Assembly: GCA_003024175.1 (NCBI GenBank)
Contig: MDYQ01000117.1
Location: 1-64,000, forward strand
Length of the DNA stretch: 64,000 nt
Reading direction: 5' to 3'
DNA from: Planoprotostelium fungivorum
Taxonomy: Eukaryota; Evosea; Variosea; Cavosteliida; Cavosteliaceae
Every line of letters begins with the position of its first letter. Position 1 is the first letter of the stretch. Below, piece by piece: positions 45,674 to 57,480 of the stretch. The position numbers and the translations under genes were made by a program. The notes below the pieces were generated by a model. That model was not told where the DNA came from and did no database searches. It saw only the letters and a list, made by a program, of their open reading frames with translations.

Positions 45674-46963
45674 TCACTCGGGTATTATACCCTCAGTCAG
45701 CCTCTTTGAACTCAACAAGGGAGAGCAAAGAGAAATCCTCTTATCTCTCCTCTTCTTCACGAATTGGAAAGCCGTGTGGGGGATCATGAAGGGCGACAGA
45801 ATGAAATGCGGCAGCATCAACCACACCCTCTGGGAGTAATATCGTCTCACCTGCGTCGCATCACTATCCCCCTTCACGTGTGACCCACCTCCACTGTAGT
45901 GATGCAATAGATGATGCAGTCGAGTAGACCTGCGATCTTGTCATTCTCTCGCTGAAACATCTTGGCTCACCCACGAGGTAAGCGAAAGCCAAGATGGCCA
46001 ACGCTGCATCTGGGTTGCATCGCACGGGTTTTATGAACATGAGCAACTCTGGACTGAAGCCGATGATGGAAGAGAGGAGAAAGAGGAAGGATCTCAGGTG
46101 CGGTGCCTATAGAGATGAGATGGATGGAAGGTGGTGACATCATCACCGTGACGTTGAGAGAGTGGTAGACTGAGTGTTGTCTGTTTCTCATTCGATACAA
46201 TTGGTAAGTCCACACGAAGCTGGGGATGATGAGTATCACTGGAGGGGATGAGTGTGATGCGATGATGATGTTAAACGTCTCTCACACATCAGTCCGTACG
46301 CTACGGTCGTCGTGAGTCCCAAGACGGAGAAGACCATCATTTTTACCACTTGCTGTGATCGGATGAGAAATAGTGTTGTCCCAACATCTCACGTTTAGTC
46401 GTGGCTTCGTTGAATCTAACCTCAAGGTTACCTCAAAAAATACAGACACACAGGGGAGAGTGATAGTGGCACATGCAAAGACCGTCCAAACTTTCCAGCT
46501 GAGACGACGCACGGGAGGCTCTTCGATGTCCAATTTAGAGAGACTGTTACATCAGTCTGTTGACTGGATCCAGATTGAAACACCTCTTCATGGCAGATCG
46601 AATCATCCACAAAGAAGTGACGGCCATGCACAGTAACCATACCAAGCGGGCTTCAAGGAGAATGGTGGTGAAAGCTGATAGGAAGCCGGATCTTTGAACG
46701 CCAACCTGGTTCTTATACCCAGAGATTCTGAGACATTCCAAGATAACTCCACTCAAGGTGCTGACGATATGAATTACCGATAGAATGCCCACCATCTGTG
46801 ACGATATGTTACATCGGATCGATCTTTCTATACTCACCACTCCAGTATATCCCCTTCCAAATCGAAGGCAGTGAAGTAACATGAAACATCCGCCGAGATG
46901 TGAGAGGAGGAATACACTGAGGGCGATCTTGACAAAGAAATTCCACTCTGGCCCGTCCACCAT
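45674..46963 (-). CDS. Multi-pass (7TM-like) membrane protein, right copy
   Basis: Paralog of the gene at 23875-25192, in opposite orientation. It starts MVDGPEWNFFVKIALSVFLL (an alternative Met lies at 46984) and follows the same helix order: GILSVIHIVSTLSGVILECL, VRLVWLLCMAVTSLWMIRS, VWTVFACATITLPCVSVFF, MMVFSVLGLTTTVAYGL, MILIIPSFVWTYQLYRM, and a last helix WLMLPHFILSPFMI with tail ending TEGIIPE, identical to the left copy. The exon that reads AMK then SLSKLD uses the same splice sites. Substitutions concentrate in helices 1-5, while the last exon is nearly unchanged. Function unknown. Confidence 0.62.
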
Positions 46964-47129
46964 CCAGCATTCTCTGTCGTCCATTCTATTCGGTCCGCTT
47001 CTAATGTCCTCCTGCCTCTTCCACCGCACGAGAAACTTTATTGAGTTTGTCATCCTCAGGTGTTTCTTTGAAAATGAGCCTTCACCCTTGTCCCTAATCT
47101 CCCCCTCCCGACAATGTCCCTCATTCAAC

Positions 47130-47555
47130 CAGGCCCTTGACAACCGGACTACAGTGAATGAAATTTATCACCCACATTTATTATAAATTATATTACGTAC
47201 ACCTTCTCACTGCAGATACCCACGAGGTTGATGATGCGAGACATCCATCGTCAGAGTCTTATCGTTATCTCTTCAGCATTCTATGCGTTTTCTGTGGGCA
47301 GCTTTGAGTTTCGTTAACGTCGACACATTCCCTCAAAGTGGCCGTTCATAGACCACTGGTCCAGCCGCTTTCGGAGTTGATGAATTGCCCAGTATACGAT
47401 AGATCGATATCGATTTATCCCTGGTATACTCAAGAAACATAGGTGCTCACATACAAACTTCACAAGAAAACATCGAAGTACATGGTGTCCGCATTAATTA
47501 CTCTCTACGGAACTTTATGCCGGAAATTTTTCGTTAAGGGCGTTGTGAAGGGCTG
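47130..47555. mobile_element. 426-bp hAT-like MITE with 8-bp target-site duplication
   Basis: Ends are CAGGCCCTTGACAAC on the left and, read inward from the right, CAGCCCTTCACAAC: imperfect terminal inverted repeats. The element is flanked by CATTCAAC at 47122-47129 and 47556-47563. The left arm of the duplication has a single GTTGAATG (the reverse complement) at the matching place and no insert. No transposase is encoded. TIRs starting CAG and an 8-bp duplication point to the hAT superfamily. Confidence 0.85.
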
Positions 47556-47634
47556 CATTCAACACGAACCACTGCATCTCTTCATATCTCTATTTATTCT
47601 TCAAAGGAAAAGTGCCATAGGACAATCAAGAGGG

Positions 47635-48011
47635 TCGTCGTAGCTCCTCCGTTGAGCGTTGACGTCTGACCTCGGTTGTCCGTGTTATCCACCGTGCTCT
47701 CGGTCACGGCAGCTGCCTCGCTGGTGGTACTGACCACCGCGCTGGTCGTAGCACGCCGGCTGCTGGACACTCTGCTCGTGCTGCTCGAAGAAGGCAGAGC
47801 AGAAGTGGCCTGGTCGGTCGTAGAGGCAGGAGACGATGAAGACGTCGATGATGTCGATGACGTCGAGGAGGTGGACGATGTGGTCGAGGAGGTGGTGGAA
47901 GAGGTCTTCGAAGAGGTGGTGAAGGTGGAGGTGGTGTACGTCGAGCTGGTGTATGCGGCGTGAGTGGGAGCGGCAGGGCAGACGTTCGAGGGGGCGATGA
48001 TGTGGGCGGCT
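47635..48011 (-). pseudogene. Truncated duplicate of the GH72 C-terminal Ser/Thr and GPI region
   Basis: The minus strand reads AAHIIAPSNVCPAAPTHAAY, a Ser/Thr tract and TSTLNGGATTT, almost the same as the GH72 gene at 23279-23660. The catalytic and X8 parts are absent and homology stops at 48011 in mid-gene. The GPI hydrophobic end is also altered (LLIVLWHFSFEE instead of FSIVLLAVMALFL) by small changes that shift the frame. It has no start or signal peptide, so it is a passenger fragment of the inverted duplication. Confidence 0.8.
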
Positions 48012-48133
48012 GAACTGGTGCTGCTTTGAAAGAGCTTTTGTTCGTCCCCCGTGGTTGCGTCAGAATGATTCCTGGATTCCTCCATTTATTGGTTTTTTAT
48101 TTCACATCCATCAGATCCATCCAACCGTCAAAC

Positions 48134-48827
48134 ATGTATAGCCCCGAGGAGCAAGCGAAAAGAGAAGGTAAAGATGAAGCAACATCGAACATTGTAACCC
48201 ATCTCAGAGGAGCGTCTGGCCCGCACCGTCGCGAATAGGAGTGCATTCAATAAGACTGCCGGTGGTTCTGCCTCGTCGCAACCAGCGCCCGCCCCCGAGA
48301 CCAAGAAACCAGCTGCCAGAGTGAGTCTGATTTCTATTGGATGTTATTTGCACCGATTGATGGTCTGTGATAGGTTATAGAACAAGAACCGGAAGCCGAA
48401 GGGCCTGGTGAGCTCTCTCTCGTGCAATCTCGAATGCTGACGTCACTCAGAGATCAAGCTCTCGGAATGGACTCTGCAACCTGAGGAAGGAAGAGGAAAG
48501 ACCGTGGAATTAGACATACAACAGGGAATCAAGGACATCATCATCACTCCATTACCATCTTCCTATGAAGAGGAGATTACACTCTTCATTCAGGGTGCAA
48601 ATGTCAAGTTTGAATGCAAACACAAGGAAATCCATGATGAGGAGGATGGGGTAAGATCACAACATCTTGAGTCAATCTAACACGAACAGCGGATCACGGA
48701 GACGATCACGAATGTTCAAGGCCTCACACTGCCATTCCTTCTCAATGATAGGAATCACCAATTGAAGAACAGTTGGAATGGAAAAGGCAAATCCTTTGTA
48801 GTGACAAAGCCAGTTGGTTCTGTCTGA
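48134..48827 (+). CDS. Small protein of unknown function
   Basis: Five short exons encode about 165 residues: MYSPEEQAKREG, ERLARTVANRSAFNKTAGGS, a Pro/Ala-rich linker (SSQPAPAPETKKPAARV), IKLSEWTLQPEEGRGKTVEL, SYEEEITLFIQGANVKFECK and a C-terminal KNSWNGKGKSFVVTKPVGSV. Alternating strands in the second half suggest a small beta domain. I do not recognise a family. It begins about 120 bp beyond the edge of the right inverted arm. Confidence 0.55.
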
Positions 48828-48891
48828 ATGTGACACCAATAGATTCTATTTCTGTATCATTCGAATTTATATGCACATTGACTGGCATCTC

Positions 48892-49212
48892 TCACATAAA
48901 TTTCCTTTCAACATAAACACCATCGTGAAGATATTCTGAGAAGGAAAGATCACCATCCAGATCCTCTGGATTGGGTATTCGCGATTGGAGCAAGTAGAGG
49001 AACGAGACGAACACGATGATCACGGTGTTGATCGAGTGATGAGTTGGGACTGTCTTGGGCCTAGGCTGACATTGTTGAAGAAGAGCTTGGCCGTGTCTGC
49101 TCTGCCAATCGATGTGTTGTCGGATCGGACAATGCATAACCTTCTCCTTCTGTGGCTTGAGCCTCTTCCTCTTTTGTGTGGCTCCTGTGACGATCATCAT
49201 CTCCTGGATCAC
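48892..49212 (-). CDS. Possible small single-pass membrane protein
   Basis: A single frame of 106 codons: a basic polar N-terminus (TQKRKRLKPQKEK), one hydrophobic helix (INTVIIVFVSFLYLLQ) and an acidic C-terminus ending DGVYVERKFM. The composition fits a tail-anchored or single-span protein, and it is convergent with the preceding small gene. No family match is recognised, and upstream exons may be missing, so the start is uncertain. Confidence 0.35.
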   Translation of the reverse strand: MIQEMMIVTGATQKRKRLKPQKEKVMHCPIRQHIDWQSRHGQALLQQCQPRPKTVPTHHSINTVIIVFVSFLYLLQSRIPNPEDLDGDLSFSEYLHDGVYVERKFM

Positions 49213-49337
49213 CCCTTCACCACATCATTCAGAGAAGACAAAGGAATCATGCATGAGATACCCCAACCACAATAAATCATTTTCTATTGAGATGATTTTA
49301 CATTTTTCGGCCGATCTTGACAACCTCATCAACATCG

Positions 49338-51898
49338 ATGGGAGTTGGGTATCTGGATACGTGGTTGAAAGACAATGTTGGATCATGTCTCACAGAAACA
49401 GTCGATCTCACTCTGTTGTCGAAAGAAACTGGAGGTGATGTGTATCTCATCTTGTGATTTCTGATGTACGATAACAGAGAGGCCAGTCCTCGTTTTCGAT
49501 GGGGACGGTTTGATGTATCATCTAATCCATCAAATTCAACACACCCCTGGACAACCAGGCAATTACCTCATGTGATTTATTCTTCTCAACACGTCACAAC
49601 AATCCTCTTCATTCGAACTTACTCTGAGTGAAGGTTCGCAGAGGCAACAGAAAAGATGATCGGCGATCTGAGAGAGGGAGGAGTTGACATGAGAGTCCTC
49701 TTCGATGGAACTGCCGATGAATCCAAGCTACCCACCCAAGTCGCACGAGCTCGGGCCAGAGTGAAGGATATGAGACCGGCCGGTGATCTTTTGGACAGAA
49801 ATCTACCTCCCATCTACTTGAAGGTAATGTCCTTAAGTGGAGATGTATCCTCTCATCCACTCGATCATGCATAACCATCATGACACGGACACAGGAATAC
49901 TTCATGCGACTCCTTCGCAAGCACCAAGTGTTCGTCTCCTGTTGTTCGGGCGAGGCCGATGCGGAGGTTATTCCATCCATCATCTTCCATGTTCTCATCC
50001 ATCGCAGCTGTCTGATTACGTCGTGAGAAACAACTTCCAAGCGGTGGTGGGTAAGGATACCGACTTCATCATCCTTCTGGCCAATTACGTCTCTCTGCCC
50101 GACCTGCAGCTGAGAGACGGGCGAGTTGTAGTGCGACAGCACGTCAGAAGCCGTACGGCAGATTATCTGAAGGTTCCTGAAGCGGTGAGATACTATCACG
50201 TTGAATGAACAGATGTGAATGTGAAACGAGTCGTTCGATCACATGATGTCATCGCATCACATTGATGTGAACAGTGGTTACCCTTGATGGCCTGTCTGAT
50301 CGGTAACGATACGACAAAGAGTGGAGCAGATAGAGACAAGACACTGAAGAGTCTGGATGCTGTCATGAACTTGAGAGTGAGAGGAATCAAAGTGATATCA
50401 TGAGGATTTTCCATTGATGAGATGCAGGCCAAAGGGGATGGATACGTCGACATTGTAGGTGACGTCATACGTTTCTTGAGAGAACAGGCTAAGAATTTTC
50501 CCGCCAAAATATATGATTACGATTATTTTCCGGAAGTCTTCGTATCCATCGACGAGCGATTGAAAGGTGAAGGATGAATGTGATAGAGGAGGGAATGAAG
50601 AGAAACAGGAAGTGTGAGAGAACTGCTCAAGATCGGCGTGTCTCTCTACTTGGTCAAATATTCAGAGGAGAATTCTCTGACAAACTATCCCCCCTCGATC
50701 GGTCAAGCTCTTCGCGGTGAGTGACTGTCGTGTCTCTGTGTCTCTCCATCTCATCTTTATTCTTCTAGACGGAAAGATTCCCACTGTGTTGACATCCGTC
50801 TTATCTCGTCGACTTCTCTTCGATCGCACCCTACCCCTCTGCCAGAATACACAGTGAGATGAGAGAAAGGTGTAAACAATGTCGACTGAGAGGAGATAGT
50901 GGACCCACACCTTCGATGATGTTGGAGACACTGAGGAAGCGACTGTACAACGTCGCCCTCGGAGACGGAGAATTGATGGAAGTGACACAACGTCGACAAC
51001 AGTACAAACAATCGAACGTCACGTTGAAGAGGTGTCGACGTTTCATCCCCTTCGGTCTACACTCGTCTGACCCATCGCAGAGAGAGAGACATCAAGACGC
51101 TGAATGAATTGAACGGAGATGACATTTCGATTCGACAGGGACAGTTCCTCTCCTTATTAGACATGGAAGGAGAGACACTGAGAGGACCCACCCTCCTCTT
51201 CTGTGCCGCGATGCGTCAGATCCTCCTACACCAACAAGTCGTGGCGGGTGAGACATCATCATCATCATCATCGTCCGACATCACTCAGCACCGATGCGTC
51301 CCCTGGGTAGAATTCACACCGAGATGTTGTGTCTCCTCCACCTCATCCGTTCTTCTCAATGTTCGTCTCCACTGATCCACCGAGAGGGAAAGGTCGACCT
51401 GTCTTCCATTCGCATCGAACTCTCTTCTCTCTTACAATATTCCATCGTAACGGTGGACCTCCTCTCTTACCTTCACTTGTGTCGCTCTCTCGTGGAAGGT
51501 GAGTCAGCAGAGTGGAGGGAGAAACTGAGAGAGAAGCAGATGTGGAGGGAGAACTCACCGATATGACCCTCTTCTTCGATGCGAGGGACTACAACTCTCT
51601 CTTCACGGCTTATGCTGGTCCGCAGGCCTACAGGAAGCCCAGGAGAGAAAAGTTGGACTCTCTCTACGGTGAAGAGGTGTCATTCTATCATCGCAGAACA
51701 AGGGATGACATCTTGCAGGCAAATGGGGTGGAGGAGAAGATGGTAGAGTTGGAGGAGAGCATCACGAGGGGGCTGGGAGATGTCTTCCGAGAGGAGACGA
51801 AGGAGAAGCCGAAGAAGAAGGTGGTGAAGGTGGTCGAAGTGAAGAACCCAGCAAGAGGAATGAACTACTGGGATCCATTGGAGAACAATATGGAATAG
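49338..51898 (+). CDS. Asteroid/ASTE1-like XPG-FEN superfamily nuclease
   Basis: Starts MGVGYLDTWLKDNVG, the typical MGV-start of XPG/FEN proteins. An intron phase leads to RPVLVFDGDGLMYHLIHQIQ (first metal-binding Asp) and MRVLFDGTADESKLPTQVAR. Acidic motifs follow in SGEADAEVI and VVGKDTDFIIL, then the C-terminal part WLPLMACLIGNDTTKSG, and a long lineage-specific tail (FFDARDYNSLFTAYAGPQAY) ending in basic KPKKKVVKVVEVK. Asteroid proteins are putative structure-specific nucleases or RNA-bound relatives. The DTD and EADAE acids suggest metal binding is retained. About ten exons; those after about 50800 are the least certain. Confidence 0.75.
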
Positions 51899-52060
51899 AT
51901 GATTGTCTCGTGATCCATCGAGTTGCTGTCATTTGAACGGTTTTACCCTTTCATTTCGTTCACTCTTCGAACTACGAGCGATGATGGGCGTCAGAGCCAT
52001 AGCTTACTCGAAGAAGAGGGATCGATAGTGTGGGTTCGAGTTGCCTGGAAGGTCCTCGAT

Positions 52061-52276
52061 GAGTTGTTTCAACATATCACTGTGTTTGAGTTGTTTCAAC
52101 ATATCACTGTGTTTGAGTTGTTTCAACATATCACTGTGTTTGAGTTGTTTCAACATATCACTGTGTTTGAGTTGTTTCAACATATCACTGTGTTTGAGTT
52201 GTTTCAACATATCATCGTGTTTGAGTTGTTTCAACATATCATCGTGTTTGAGTTGTTTCAACATATCACCGTGTTT
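52061..52276. repeat. 27-bp minisatellite, eight copies
   Basis: The unit GAGTTGTTTCAACATATCAC plus TGTGTTT recurs eight times without gaps at 27-bp spacing from 52061. Copies 6 and 7 read ATCATCG and copy 8 reads ATCACCG in place of ATCACTG. Because 27 is a multiple of three it gives open frames on both strands (9-residue repeats such as LFQHITVFE), but there is no evidence of translation. It lies between the ends of the Asteroid-like gene and the actin gene. Confidence 0.95.
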
Positions 52277-52353
52277 AAGGCCCTCATCTTCAACCATACA
52301 AAAGAATGACCATTGAATTACTCTTACACAATGGTTTATGTACCCGAACAAGT

Positions 52354-53599
<1,246 letters not shown>

Positions 53600-53762
53600 T
53601 GCTACTGTTATAGAAGGTTGGTTGGTTGAGTCTTTGAAGCTCAAGAATGATGTTCGGAGGTGTCTCGTTCATCATCACCCGCAACCGTGTAATTTCTCGG
53701 TTATAAACGTGTCGCTGCCATGTGGAAAAAAGCGAGTTGCAACGCCGTTTGATGGTCACGTG

Positions 53763-54120
53763 ATGATATTGAATGTGTCACCAGCCAAAGGGAGGCCGTT
53801 TTCAGGCCACGTTGTTGTCCTGCCGCAGCGACGATATCACCTCTCTATCTATCATCATAGGGAGGTCATCATGGATCACTCGGTGGAGAGATGGAAAGAG
53901 GTGAGACGACCGAGACAACATCGACACACAAGCAGCCGATGATTGTGTGGCACTATAGATGATGAACTCATCAACTTCGATGTGGATCAAGTCTCACAAG
54001 TACATGACACTACGACTGGCGTCTCTGATTGTGGCTGTCAGTGACGATCGAAGGCTACAGAGAGTGACAATAGATCAGACAGGGTCGGCTTTCTGTTATT
54101 CTTTAGAGGCCTACTTTTGA
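53763..54120 (+). CDS. Possible small unknown protein
   Basis: Two exons: MILNVSPAKGRPFSGHVVVL to DHSVERWKE, a 71-nt GTGAG to TATAG intron, then MMNSSTSMWIKSHKYMTLRL ending CYSLEAYF. Frame, splice sites and stop are consistent and the second exon has strand-rich sequence (LIVAVSDDRRLQRVTIDQTG). No family is recognised. The start is uncertain because the frame stays open upstream into the actin promoter. Confidence 0.35.
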
Positions 54121-54288
54121 TGTGAGTCTCCTCCGCAATGTTCACGTCTCCCTCATAGCATGAACATTCGAATCAACTTTCACTACATCGCAATCGATGT
54201 TCGATTCACCTGATCACAATTCATTTCATTTGATGCATCAACACTCTAGATCTATATACATCGGTCCTCTTTGTACAAAGTGTTTTTA
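54121..54288. other. Short intergenic segment between convergent genes
   Basis: No gene; AT-rich shared 3-prime flank of the small plus-strand gene and heme oxygenase. Confidence 0.4.
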
Positions 54289-55012
54289 TCAATTTTCCAT
54301 CGTGGCTTCTATGTAGTCTTCTTGCAGCTCCACAAACAGTTGCTTATTCAGCTCGAATGCGGTCACTGCCTCATCGATCATCTTGTCTCTCTCCTCTTGT
54401 GACAGTTTCAACTCGTCCATGTCTCTCTTCGTCGTCATCGCAATGTCTTTGACGTGGGTTGAGGGAAATCGATAGAAGGCGAGTCCCTTATCTTCGTCTA
54501 CCATAGACATCCCATCATGTCTCTTCCAATATTGGGACAGATGCTTTCGAATGTGTTGACCTCCCATCATATCACCCAGATAGCGAACATAACAATGAGA
54601 CAGAAGCAGCGAAGGATCTGTCTCAGACAACTGTGTGATGGTGAGACAGAAGAGTGTGAATCACAGTGTGGCTCACCTGATTCAGACGTGCTGTATATGT
54701 TTGAACGGATGACCTCGTCTTTCTCGTCGAAGGCGATGCATCGCAGAGAGTCTCGAAGAATTTGATGTCACTCTTGAGAGAATCTGATCGTAAGACCGCC
54801 GGGATGTTGAAACAAGAAGCGGCGACATTCTCAGGATGGGCTCGCATCGCATTTTCCATGGTCGAATAGATGGCATACAGAGAGTTGAGATAGTCGAGGT
54901 AAGCCATTGGCTGAAGCTTTCCTTTCATGAGGTGTTTGACCCAAAGCGTTCTCTCGAGTTCACGATGCACCATCTTGGTTGCTTGGTGCATCTCTGAGGT
55001 TAGAGTGGCCAT
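54289..55012 (-). CDS. Heme oxygenase
   Basis: Two exons, about 225 residues. MATLTSEMHQATKMVHRELE contains the proximal heme-ligand His region, LMKGKLQPMAYLDYLNSLYA follows, and the distal helix is YVRYLGDMMGGQHIRKHL, matching the YxRYLGD-x-x-GGQ signature with the flexible glycines. It oxidises heme to biliverdin, CO and iron. No C-terminal hydrophobic anchor is present (ends QEDYIEATMEN), so it is soluble or organellar. An earlier Met at 55066 would add an 18-residue leader that could be a weak targeting peptide; the Met at 55012 is chosen for fit to the family. Confidence 0.94.
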
Positions 55013-55155
55013 GTTGCTGTTGTGATGTTGTGATTGAGCGGAGGCGAATAATAGGTCCAGTGCCACAACCGGAATTTACTCCAATTACTCCGAAATGACA
55101 CAGTCTTTGCCACTTCACCTGATCGTCGCGTCATATCGCCTCCTCTATAAGCCAG

Positions 55156-56225
55156 ATGACCGAAGGCAAAGAGTGCAAACATGACCACAAACAGAACAAT
55201 AGTGAGGAATTTTCAGAAGCAAAGAGGAATAGAGAGCACGAGATAGAGGGAACGGCATACCTGTGCTTCATTGTTCTACCGAGTGAAGAAGAGGGAGAAG
55301 AGGATAGAGAGTTGTCTCCAGAATCGAACGTAGATTATTACATTCAAGGTCACTTTGTGGACGGTTCTAAGAGGAACATTGGACTGATGGGGACACGTAC
55401 GTACGCCACTTCTCTTTATAGAAGTTGATTCATCCAATGGTGATCTTCTAAATCAGAGACGGACAAAGATCGCAAGCCAGACTGTTGCTATTCGAAGGAC
55501 GATCCTCCCATCTGGCTCAATCTCACTCTTTGTAATTTCCAGGTAAAATCACAACACATAATCAAGGATGTCTGAATGCATGGAAGACCAACAAAGAGGT
55601 CACCATCAAAGTAGAAAAGACCGGTGGCGATTTTGCACGTCTATCTGCCTCCACTCTCAGCTTTGAAACCACTCAACTGATTCCTGATGCAGAGAGGGAG
55701 ACCACTTTGACCAAGTGATCAATCTCTCCTTCATCCAAAGACTCAAATCCACACAGGTTTTTTCCAAAAGTAAAGAAGATGAGTTACGTCGATCTCTTCA
55801 TTGTGATGGGGAAGATGACTCTGAGCGGGGACACATCAGAGACGCTTCTCACGGAAGAAGTGAAGAGAAGCAAGGTGGACAACATCGAGGTGATCAACTA
55901 TAGAAGTTCATTAGGGTTGATGAAGATGAACAGATCAAAGGCGAACTCATCCAAGATGACTTTTGAATCGATCATTCCGTTGCGTGTACAGATCTCTTGG
56001 CATCGTTCGAATAAACTCTTGACGACTTCTCATCACAAAAATCCAGTCGAAGACGTCGTCCATCTCATTGTCAAATCGTTGGCAAAAGCTGAGGTGAAAC
56101 TGTGGATCGAGCCGTGTCTTTGCATCAGAAGGAGACGCGATCATCCCTTCAAGTCGTTTCTCGCTCCTTTTCAACCGATCTGCTCTCATCGTTCGTTCAT
56201 GCCTCTAAAGGTCACGAGGATGTGA
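55156..56225 (+). CDS. Unknown multi-exon protein (one or two genes)
   Basis: Exon 1 reads MTEGKECKHDHKQNNSEEFS with an acidic block and SNVDYYIQGHFVDGSKRNIG. A spliced second exon has DRKPDCCYSKDDPPIWLNLT. Later coding-like pieces are KTNKEVTIKVEKTGGDFARL (about 55590) and MTFESIIPLRVQISWHRSNK plus LIVKSLAKAEVKLWIEPCLC (about 55950-56120). Strand-rich content suggests beta domains. I could not settle the frames between 55540 and 55790, so the gene model is approximate. Divergent from heme oxygenase (about 145 bp). Confidence 0.35.
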
Positions 56226-56417
56226 GGTGATGCCATCCCACATATCAATTCCACACGATCAATCATCAAAAGGAAGAAGAGAGTCACCACATCTCTCTCA
56301 CTGAGTTTGCCTCGAAAATCGTCTCACGTGAGGAGGTCACGTGGCCAGCAGATGAGCCATACCCAGACCACAAAAGTAAACAACACACGAACACAACACA
56401 CGAACACAACACACGCA

Positions 56418-56750
56418 ATGTCAGGAGCTAAGGACCCCGTCACCCAATTACTCGGCGAGAGCAACACCATCCCTCTTCGTCAGGACGATAAGGTCGAGGT
56501 AGCCGACAAGAACATTTACGACGCACTCAAGGGAAAGTGAGTGAAGATACAACCTCTACGATGAATCATATGAAATCATAAACCTCATCTCTGATCGGTA
56601 ATCGAAACTGATAACATTTATAGGTCTGATCCCGCCGCTGTCTATTCCAGCAACCACTACGAGCACACCTCTCAGGTCGACCCCAAGCAGATGGCTTTCA
56701 ACAGAGATCTGCAAGGAAAGAACCCCAGTGTATCTGTTCCTTTGAAGTAA
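56418..56750 (+). CDS. Small polar protein of unknown function
   Basis: Two exons encode about 82 residues: MSGAKDPVTQLLGESNTIPL to YDALKGK, an intron of about 86 nt, then SDPAAVYSSNHYEHTSQVDP and the end NPSVSVPLK. The protein is hydrophilic with no membrane span. The 5-prime leader holds three copies of a CGAACACAACACA-like word. Good splice sites and codon use support the gene; the family is not recognised. Confidence 0.6.
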
Positions 56751-57480
56751 AAGATAAATAGTATCGAAAACAGCTATTGTTATCGTATGAGAGCTCACGT
56801 TCGAAAACGATTAACCTAGTCCGAAGTTCGAAGGTGTTAACGACTCTGTATCTCACGCTTCTAAGATATCGCATTGATAAGGTCCTACACCGACTCATCA
56901 TTCGCTGCTGACGACGCGTTTTATTCGGATGCCGCCATCATGGTGTGACGCATCGTTCGCTCGCGGAATCATTTTCCGAAAATCAATCTCAGGATCGGAC
57001 CCAACAGCATGCATCATTGAACATCACCCTCCTCTCCTTCACACCTGCCCAGGATCCTAGCTCTTTCCTCGAGCAGGCAAACCTTGAGACGTGTCTGGGG
57101 ATTGACAAAGTGGCTGACAGCCCCTGATTCCAAACGATGTTGCCACCTCTCCGCATGATGTGGAGTCTATCCACCCTCCCGGGTGATAGCTCTTCACAAA
57201 CGATTCATCTCACGAGTCGTAACCTGTCCTTGGCTGACACATCCACTTCGGCATTCCTGCAGTGCATTCTTAGACCCAGCATCGTGAACGGAGTGTCTAG
57301 GTGAAGAGGAGGGGACATAAGAGGAGGGAGTAGTGTCGGTGAAGCTGATAGAGGATACGCTTCTTTGCTCGCACTATGACGTCATTTGGAAGTTTGTGGG
57401 GTTCTCACCAAAATGAGAGGGATGATTTTTGATCCACATAATAACAAAAAGCCCTAAAAACAAGCCCAAGAAGAGCCAAC
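56751..57480. other. Intergenic stretch without a clear gene
   Basis: Only short frames without domains (for example near 56945-57125). No promoter element is obvious beyond AT-rich runs just before the bZIP start. Confidence 0.4.

Larger units (their letters stand above)
45604..48011. repeat. Right arm of the inverted duplication (with MITE insertion)
   Basis: Reverse-complement match to 23279-25264. It is 2,408 bp long, or about 1,974 bp without the 426-bp element and one 8-bp target duplication. The homology begins inside the GH72 coding sequence (GCCGCCCACATCATCGCC), so this arm carries only the Ser/Thr and GPI end of that gene plus the full membrane-protein gene. Confidence 0.88.

Noticed and set aside
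52061-52276. CRISPR-like array
   Set aside because: Repeats are back to back with no spacers, in a eukaryotic intergenic gap.
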